From contig NC_135571.1 in the NCBI RefSeq assembly GCF_964340395.1, positions 980,001-1,044,000 on the forward strand: a DNA stretch of 64,000 nt. Direction: 5' to 3'. Every line of letters starts with the position of its first letter. Positions within the stretch are counted from its first letter, which is position 1. A program made the position numbers and the translations under genes. Positions 56,661 through 64,000 of this stretch are shown here, piece after piece. Source of the DNA: Glandiceps talaboti. Taxonomy: Eukaryota > Hemichordata > Enteropneusta > Spengelidae. Below the pieces are notes generated by a model that saw only the letters and a program-made list of their open reading frames with translations, did not search any database and was not told where the DNA came from.

Positions 56661-59600
56661 ATGGCGAGTGCTACAGTAACATACAGGACGGGGTTGTCCG
56701 AAATATCCAAGTTTCTAAACAACAACAATGCCATGTTTGTGGATTTGGTCTTGAAACATCGTCAGTTGCTGGCACGCAGGTACGTAATTAAGGCAGTCAC
56801 TTGTTATTGAATTCAAGACACCGTCATCTTGTGGTATTTAACTAGGGGCGTTCGGAGTTTAAAAGACCGGACCCTGGCCGGTTATAGCCTATTCCAAACA
56901 AACCGAATCCTCTCCAAATCTACGAGGATTTGAAAGACATATGACATCTGCAGTATATATATTTTATATCACAGTCGATCGAGAATAATATATTGGGCAA
57001 GTGTTATTTCAAGTTTGCGACCTCGGTACTACGCCGACCGTCTTCGCAAGGTGTAGCACTGCAGCACTGTAGGCTACCAGGTGAAGTGCGAGACGTATGC
57101 CATGTACACCGCGGACGATGTCGACGTTCTCGTGGTCAACACAAGTCCGGCCCGGTGGACAAGTAAATTACGTCCACACGCCATAGAATATCAAAAATCA
57201 CCATAATTTGGTATAAATGTATTTAATTTTCTATATACACGTATAACGTGACGTAAATATTATATATGGGTGTCATAAATGATTAATTTGCTTCGTTTTC
57301 ATTTCACGGCCTATATATATTGACTGACATCATATTGGCGAAACGCCAGAGGACGGAAATCGGAGGAAAACATGTCCCAACGAAATCTACAAGTCTTTAA
57401 AAAATACTTCTACACTTTAGGGTGTTTGAAAATAAAGCTTTTTTGTTTATTTACAAAAGTTGTTTGCTTTTTTAAATAGTTATTCCGTTTTTCATGTTCA
57501 ATTTCTGCTGCAACTTGAATAAGCCTGTTCGAAAATATTATTTCAAATATGCCTATAGAAATTTAGGTGATTTCAATTTTTTTTGTTTTCATTTGTATAT
57601 ATAATTTATTATCTACAATGATTTTTGCAAAGTGCAGTTAGTAGATCAAGTAAACTGAAGTTCCTTGGTCATTTTTCCACGGTTCCCCATTACTTATGCA
57701 GGTTCTCTGAACTTCACAAAACTCTTTGCGTCACCAACAAATGAATGTATGCATCATATAAACATGCATGTATATGTACGTATGTGTCGTATACGTTTAT
57801 GCGTCTTTGTTATGAAAAAAATCATAAAATTACCATATAGAATACAAAGAAATCATTGATCCAAAACATTTACTGCGGTTATTCTCATTAATTTAAAGTC
57901 TACATTACATTAGTGTAAATCAGTCTTACCAGGTATCTACACATTCTATGTCCCAGACTCCAAACCAATACACTGCAAGCACTGCACTGAGTACATTCAT
58001 TCCTAGATATGTTTCTCCAGCTTTCAAAATCGCGCAGCAACGGAAAAAAAACAAAACAAAGAGAAAACCACAGAGGTGTTCTAATCATTTCCCGCTAAAA
58101 ATTACATCATTAAAAATATAATCAATTTTCTGTAATTGTGTGTCTCATTTTAAAATAGTTTTTATTTACTCTGTGATGATCGAATCAAATTTTGTATTTA
58201 AGAATTCTATATTTATCTAAAGTTTATTGTTTCAAACAGATTGGGGGAATATGTTCTCTACTAGAGGATGTACGCATCTAAGGACTCCACGAATCATGCA
58301 TAATCTTGCATTGCCATATATTATATGGAAGATTGTGCCTGGTTCTTTTCGAAACATCAAAGAATGTTTTCTTTTTCACCTTCTTGTTTCCATGGAAGTC
58401 ATCGATTCATTTTTCAATACAGGGATTGTGGCCATGTTTTCATTGGGTACATTTTAAATTTGAGATCATTGTACCGTGACATCTTCATGATATCAATGTA
58501 GCATATACGTTGGATTGAAATGAAATCAAAAACTTTAAATTTTGTATTTCTGAGGCTTATATATATGACTTCGGGTGCTACCACCCGATGGCGTTACGGC
58601 GGCGTGCATCGGAGAGTGAGTGCGCCACCACAGTCAGTAGATCATCAAAGACGATATTGTTTATGATGTGTAGCCTTGAATCGCTGAAAGTGTGTTTGCT
58701 ATGAACAAAGAATCGAACGATTTCTATGTAGCACGATCTGTTTATGAATTACGGGCCTCAAAATCTATCAACACCGAGTCATAATTTCCATACTCCCATT
58801 ATATCCCAGAAACTTCGCTATTTGACACACATACAGGACTTGATGCGGATCGGACATTTCAAGCCAGATCATAACAATAAAGTCACTTGACTAGGCCTAT
58901 AGGATCAGCTCCGTAGATAAACCTACTATATCATGTACAAGCGTCGGAACACGAATTGCTGTTAACAAGAAATTGTTATTTTTGTTCCATGCATATTATG
59001 CAAAATTATATATTTAATATCTGAAAGGTACCACCAACACTCCAAATTATGTTCTAGCGCAGATAGATTGATTTATTTTATTTTTTTTAAAGAAAAAAAG
59101 TATAAAGCCATTGATTTCGTCATGCAAAGAGTTTGATTTTGGCAGATGTCATTATTTGCGATCTGGAAATCGAAAGGATTCATTTTTTTATGGGGAGGGG
59201 GCACGAAAATTTGATATTTGATATACGAAAGGGGGCACTGGAATACTTGAAAGACAATGGGGCCACTAAAAATACTTTGAATAAATCTGGTGTTGCTGCA
59301 AACAACTTTCTAAATAGTTGCAAGTTCACTCAAGTGCAAAAGCCCACGGTAAGTAACATTTTGTGAGTAAGGGGAGGGAGGTTGTTACTCAAATTTTCAA
59401 CAGTTTTTCGGGAATTCCTCCGAACCCCCCCCCCCGGTAATAGGTAATGACGGCTACTTTAATCTCACAACATAGACAAACGTCCCTCTTTTAGTGTTCG
59501 TGTACAAACTATTTGTCGGCACTATAAGTTGAATCCACAGTCACATTTGTGGGGCACTGAACTAATGTCGTATCAAGGATGGTCAGTACATGATACAATA

Positions 59601-62600
59601 TGACATCATTAGGTATTTACGAATATTCAAAAAAATACCCTCACCGGTGTCTGCTCCCAAAAACCACAGGGGTGTGTAATATTTCATAGATTGTTGTTTT
59701 CTTATTGCTTAGAATGCCGTTTTCTTAGGAAAATATCGTACGAATCTTGCTGCTACAAATGTATCAATCTCTATACTACTAAGTCTCTTCCCTTTACATG
59801 TAGGAATATATATTAATCAAAAGGTTGTTATATTTAGTCTGTAGACCTGGAAAACAACAATCTATGAAATATTACACGCCCCTGTGCCAAAAACGAACCT
59901 ACACACCATACACACACAAACACAAACACAAACACAAACACAAACACAAACACAAACACAAACACAAACACAAACACAAACACAAACACAAACACAAACA
60001 CAAACACAAACACAAACACAAACACAAACACAAACACAAACACAAACACAAACACAAACACAAACACAAACACAAACACAAACACAAACACAAACAAACT
60101 GAGAGACACAGGGACAGACGTTGTCGTTGATCTGTAGCGAACGGTCATGCATGCACCGCTCGAGTCCTCGGTGGCTATTTAACTTGAACTTGATTTGAAG
60201 TCTAGTTTTAGCTAGTTGATCTGTAACTCCGATAGCTCTTGAAGTTGTACTGAGTCTAGCTCTCGTACTGTCAGCACGAGAATACGACGAGAGTTATCGA
60301 AGCCACAGATCAGCGCCTTCGACAGGATAAGCTTTCTATTGATCAATTTATTTTATCTAATGCAAAATAAAGGGCGACAACTCTTAGATCATCAAATGTA
60401 ATTCTTTTGTAATTTGACGTTTTTGTTACCTTTGATTACAAACTTTTAGGCTAGCTAGCCAATTCATCTAGGCAAACGTTTACATAAAACTATTTATTTC
60501 TGATAATTAGATGAAATCAACTCACTGTCAGTTGTTGAAAATAATTATGACACTGGATTGACATCCGTGAGTAAACAGCAGTTGTGAAAGAGTTACATTC
60601 TCGCAAACCAGACCTATTAATTCTTCGAAATAACTGTAGGGACCGGCCGGCTCCACGTTAAGAACGGTACCGTAAAACGGTCGTGGTTTGCGACGATGTA
60701 GGGACCGGCTCGTTAAGAACGGTACCGTAAAACGGTCGTGGTTTGCGACGATGAAAATGGTTACAGAAAACCATTTATTAAAGCTATGGACCAAAGCTAT
60801 GGAACTCAATTCGCTGAGAACTAAAGGGGATTGTTGATGTTGTTCAACATCTCAAACATGAACTAAAAACTCATCTTTTAAAAATAGTATAAACGGTATT
60901 CAATGTATGTATAGGCGGTCATATATGAATAATATGATCTTCAAACTACGAACATCTCTCTCTCTCTAGCTCGCACTCTCTCTGTAACGCTGAGGGCGCA
61001 ATTCAGAAGCAATTTATGTCATCAGTGGTACTTTCGCAGCTCCAAATTTATGCGAAAATTTCATATTAAAATATACTTCGTATCTAAACATGTCATCTGA
61101 GCTAGTGATTGTAGAAGTTAACGCTATATTTAGCCATTACGTTATCCGGTTGGACCAAGTCCAGAATTCACTGGAATATCTTGTTAGAAACTTGCGCATT
61201 GTTCGTAGTTCATGAGAAAACATGTACGAACATGTTTTCTGTTGATAGTGATCGTTCGAAATGTTGCGAAGAGGAAAAATCATTATTGCGGCATAAAAAT
61301 CATGGAGTCTGTCTTCAGAGTACCTTCTGTTCCAAGTATGCGGTGAGTTTCGTGTATCCGTCAAAATATTTTGTACCCGAATCAGTTTTTTCTAACGTTA
61401 AAACACCATCCGCTTGAAAATCAACATAGTGTATGAGAATTTCCCGCCATTTTGACGTAATCGCTCAGCTGTATTCAAATGAGTAGCGTTGTCAATGAGC
61501 GCCGATAGAAATGACTGCATTGTCCGAATTTTCTCGAAATTTCGCAATGTCAGCGAAGTTCAAGAATCAAAAAGGTGTTGCGAGAGCGTGATAGCTAACG
61601 ACATTTGACAGGTTTGGTATAAAATTGTCGTAAATGTTGTGTTTGTACGTCCCAATCTTGTCTCAAAGTCTGGCACCATGTCAGTTTGTGTCCCAGTAAC
61701 AAGGTCAAGGCAGCGTCATCGATTGTGAACTTTGACCCAGCAATATTATCGCACATTTTCCAAAATTTTGTGATAATGCTTTATTTTTTACTCATATCGT
61801 GTAATTTTGTTCAGAAGTCGGTTTAAATGTCTATAGTTGCAACCCTTTAAACAGCGAGGGGAACCCCATGTTTACAGCAATACGGCGTTATCACAGATGA
61901 ACATGTTCCAACATGTCGGGGGTTGCCCAATGCTGCGGGCACACCTTGTCTATTAAATTGTATACATCGCGTCACTGTCGCCAGTGCGTTCACATCTCAT
62001 CCCTGGACGCACACTTGTTATTTTTACTCTCAACATGGGTCTCGTACGGACGGCTACATTTTTCCCAGAGTCTCCGATCAAATGTGTGACCCCATCCCCA
62101 TGCAGATCTGGCTTCAGAAACAGGTGATGCCAAATTTTGTAACACAGTCATTACCATTGACCGCTTATAACCCAAAATTACAAAATCGCGCGAAAATACC
62201 GCGTGTAGTGGTGACATCAGCAAATTCACTCAGATAGAGATATGATTGGCTTTTATGTTTTCTAAATATAGAACATATGCAAGATTTTCTAAATTTTCTA
62301 TCTTTGGAGTTCATTGCATTTAGTCAAGTAAATACTGTAGAAAAGTAGAGATGTTTTATTTCACGAAATTCACGAACTTAGTACCATTATTGTTTTCCAA
62401 TATTTTACTTCTCGTGAATTCAAGATCATTTTTTTTTCAATAATACTGGGCCAACAGTTTGCTAGATTTGTAATGTTCTCTGTATTTATTGTAGGATGCC
62501 AAAGGGGCACAGAAGGAGACGACGGCGGAGATCTCGTGATGAGACTCGCAAACGATCATCAAGTTCTCAAAGTTCAGTGGAGATAACAGCAACTGCAACA

Positions 62601-62747
62601 TCACCGCATGGAGGTCCTACCATCATTGCCACAGCAACAGCACCTGTCAACTCCAGGTCTGAGAGAGAAAGTGCAGCAGTTGCCATGGCAACGATTCTAG
62701 CAAAAGAGCTGCAACCAGAACATAAACTCCCAAGTAAAGAAGTTACG
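56661..62747 (+). CDS. 5' part of an unrecognised gene: 2 coding exons, runs off the window
   Basis: Exon 1 is 56661-56779 (39 codons plus 2 bases, donor GTACGT). It reads MASATVTYRTGLSEISKFLN, then NNNAMFVDLVLKHRQLLAR. Exon 2 is 62495-62747 (acceptor TTTATTGTAG, donor GTAAGA), phase 2 in and phase 0 out. Joined, it gives 124 residues with no stop. Exon 2 is very basic and serine-rich at first (MPKGHRRRRRRRSRDETRKR, then SSSSQSSVEI), then Ala/Thr-rich, then ERESAAVAMATILAKELQPE and KLPSKEV. The Arg run would act as a nuclear localisation or RNA-binding segment. Both exons look coding, with matching intron phase, but linking them across a 5.7-kb intron is an inference, and exon 2 could instead start its own protein at the ATG at 62,496. 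I do not recognise the family. The downstream exon(s) lie beyond 62,748. Confidence 0.5.
59908..60097. repeat. Hexanucleotide (ACAAAC)n microsatellite, about 190 bp
   Basis: Thirty-odd uninterrupted ACAAAC units. Because six is divisible by three, all frames stay open (Lys-His, Thr-Gln, Val-Phe, Cys-Val, Cys-Leu repeats). None is a gene. Confidence 0.98.
60218..60312. repeat. Imperfect hairpin or short MITE
   Basis: TTGATCTGTAACTCCGATAG and CTCT on the left pair with AGAG, then TTATCGAAGCCACAGATCA, on the right. A second pairing, CTCTCGT with ACGAGA, lies inside. No second copy is seen in the window. Confidence 0.45.
60636..60754. repeat. Direct duplication of about 60 bp with a KpnI-type palindrome
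   Basis: GTAGGGACCGGC, then GTTAAGAACGGTACCGTAAA and ACGGTCGTGGTTTGCGACGA, occurs twice in tandem 62 bp apart. The first copy has an extra CGGCTCCA-like insertion. Each copy contains the palindromic segment ACGGTACCGT. Divergence is very low, so it is recent. Confidence 0.8.
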
Positions 62748-64000
62748 GTAAGAATGGCTAATGTGATTCATGTGTTAATTGTTATTCAACTTTGGTTATT
62801 CTTCAGACGGGTGTTCGGTATTTAATTCATTACAGTAACACAACAAGGCCGTACAGAAATACGATAACAGCTACTCAAGACAGTCATGATAGTCCTGTTA
62901 ACTTATGCAACACTTCATTATTCAGTAAACCCACATTGGTGGGAAGGGTCTATGGTAAAATTTATAGTAGGGTTGCTGTAGTAATTGCTTTGGCATAGGT
63001 ATATATTCAGCACCAGCTGCAATGTTGGTAATCAAATGATCTCCTTGTGGTAACACTTTAAATCTAGAAAGCAAATTTACCTTGATTTGTTCCGCCTCAT
63101 TAGAGGAATTGTCAGAGATCAGTTTGTTTCAGAGATTGAAAACACTCTTTTGTAACCTATTAACTACAGAACAAAAATATAGCGAAGACGAGAAAAAGTT
63201 TTCAAAAACAATCGCCTTGTTATTATTTGAATTACAGAAAATGTAAAGTACAAAGTTTGCGGCACTCTGGAAAACTGATCATGACATTTACCTGGTTGAA
63301 AGTGTGTTTAAAGTTGTTTGGCTATGCCACTTGCAGTTCACTTATGGAAATGTTTGTGAAGGGATATACGTTGTTGTGAAAAGTTTATAGAATTTTGGTG
63401 ATGTTAGTAATACAGAGTTAAAAGTTAAACGTCAAACCAACTCCAACTATTGTTTAGGTAGAGGTAGTCCATGCATGTACACTGTTGGTTACATACAAAG
63501 ATTTTTTTAATCGTGTGTGGGCAGAGTGATTTAAAGGTACGGTGCAAGATTTAAAGTATTCCTTTGTTTGCAGGACGTTACACTTGAGATTTCTCACAAT
63601 GTTGAAATGACAAACATACTCCTTGGTTTCATCATTTCTATATATAGATAAGGTTAAACTGACCCAGGTGAGGTGTTGAAGACTATAGATGTAGTGTACT
63701 GTCGTCTGCAGACATCAACCAATCTTCTGCCTATTAAAATTGTTGTAACTTTTTTTTTTTGAAAAAAGTTGTCAATTCTGTGATTTATTTTAGAGTCAGA
63801 TCATAGATGTTATTATTTTTTATGATTTTGTGGCAAAATATTGATACAAAAGAGATGACATGCACAATTTTAACTTTTTATAAGATTGAATCTTGGTCAT
63901 AATCATGTCAGCACTAGTAAAAGGTAAATGTTATAGTCTACATCGAGAGTACAAATGAGGGTTGATTATTTTATTTTGATCTAGTTTGTACATTTTATAA
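62748..64000. other. Downstream intron, no exon confirmed
   Basis: AT-rich sequence after the donor at 62,748. One acceptor-like site (TTTGTTTGCAG at 63,563-63,573) is followed by a short open stretch, but no donor closes it, so I do not call an exon. Confidence 0.4.

Larger units (their letters stand above)
56780..62494. other. Long intron or intergenic interval
   Basis: No further confident exon. A GC-rich, open patch lies at about 57,020-57,190 (see findings). T-rich and A-rich runs are frequent. C11 lies near 59,426. The CAAACA hexamer array, a hairpin at 60,218-60,312 and a duplication at 60,636-60,754 are listed separately. CT-rich simple sequence lies near 60,955-60,985. Confidence 0.4.

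Noticed and set aside
59133-59366. 77-codon frame (KGALEYLKDNGATKNTLN)
   Set aside because: Partly protein-like, but there is no start context (first codon not ATG) and no partner exon; could be a transposon remnant.
59825-60152. Lys-His, Val-Phe and Cys-Val repeat proteins
   Set aside because: Hexanucleotide ACAAAC microsatellite read in different frames.
62792-62998. 68-codon frame after the exon donor
   Set aside because: Begins at a non-ATG codon inside the intron following 62,747; no splice signals.

Overview
The window is nuclear DNA of a multicellular animal. It is AT-rich, its genes are split into many short exons with GT/AG introns, and it is full of minisatellites, microsatellites, short inverted-repeat transposons (MITEs) and tRNA-derived SINEs. 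There are no operons, ribosome binding sites or bacterial features. Two genes are recognisable orthologues of human genes (CUEDC2 and TTLL12). My best guess at the organism is an invertebrate deuterostome, with amphioxus (Branchiostoma) first choice, because tandem repeats that swallow exon-intron junctions are, as I recall, an amphioxus peculiarity. The sequence alone does not prove this.

Layout. 0-3.4 kb: a MITE and a small three-exon minus-strand gene for a secreted acidic-then-basic peptide. 3.5-6.4 kb: a SINE relic, a 70-bp minisatellite and empty sequence. 6.4-10.8 kb: a four-exon plus-strand gene for a 257-residue protein I do not recognise, with a 74-bp array at its second exon and a 50/51-bp array in its 3' region. 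11-14 kb: repeats and MITEs. 15-22.5 kb: CUEDC2 on the minus strand (seven coding exons, 318 residues). 22.7-33.5 kb: TTLL12 on the plus strand (twelve coding exons, 634 residues), divergent from CUEDC2. 33.5-38 kb: a polyadenylation-site minisatellite, several MITEs and a broken tyrosine-recombinase fragment. 37.9-39 kb: a minus-strand LURAP1-like gene. 39-56 kb: a gene desert with a 67-bp minisatellite and long ACAT microsatellites. 56.6-64 kb: the 5' part of a plus-strand gene of unknown identity that runs out of the window.

The most striking signal is a recurring architecture: in all three well-supported multi-exon genes, minisatellites have grown out of functional gene boundaries, copying the splice acceptor, splice donor or stop/poly(A) signal together with the adjoining exon edge. 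I count six cases: a 74-bp array with 19 acceptors; a 35-bp array with 3 donors in CUEDC2; and in TTLL12 a 60-bp and a 45-bp acceptor array, a 92-bp donor duplication and a 53-bp stop-plus-AATAAA array. In each case the bona fide site is the exon-proximal copy and the extra copies lie in intron or downstream DNA.
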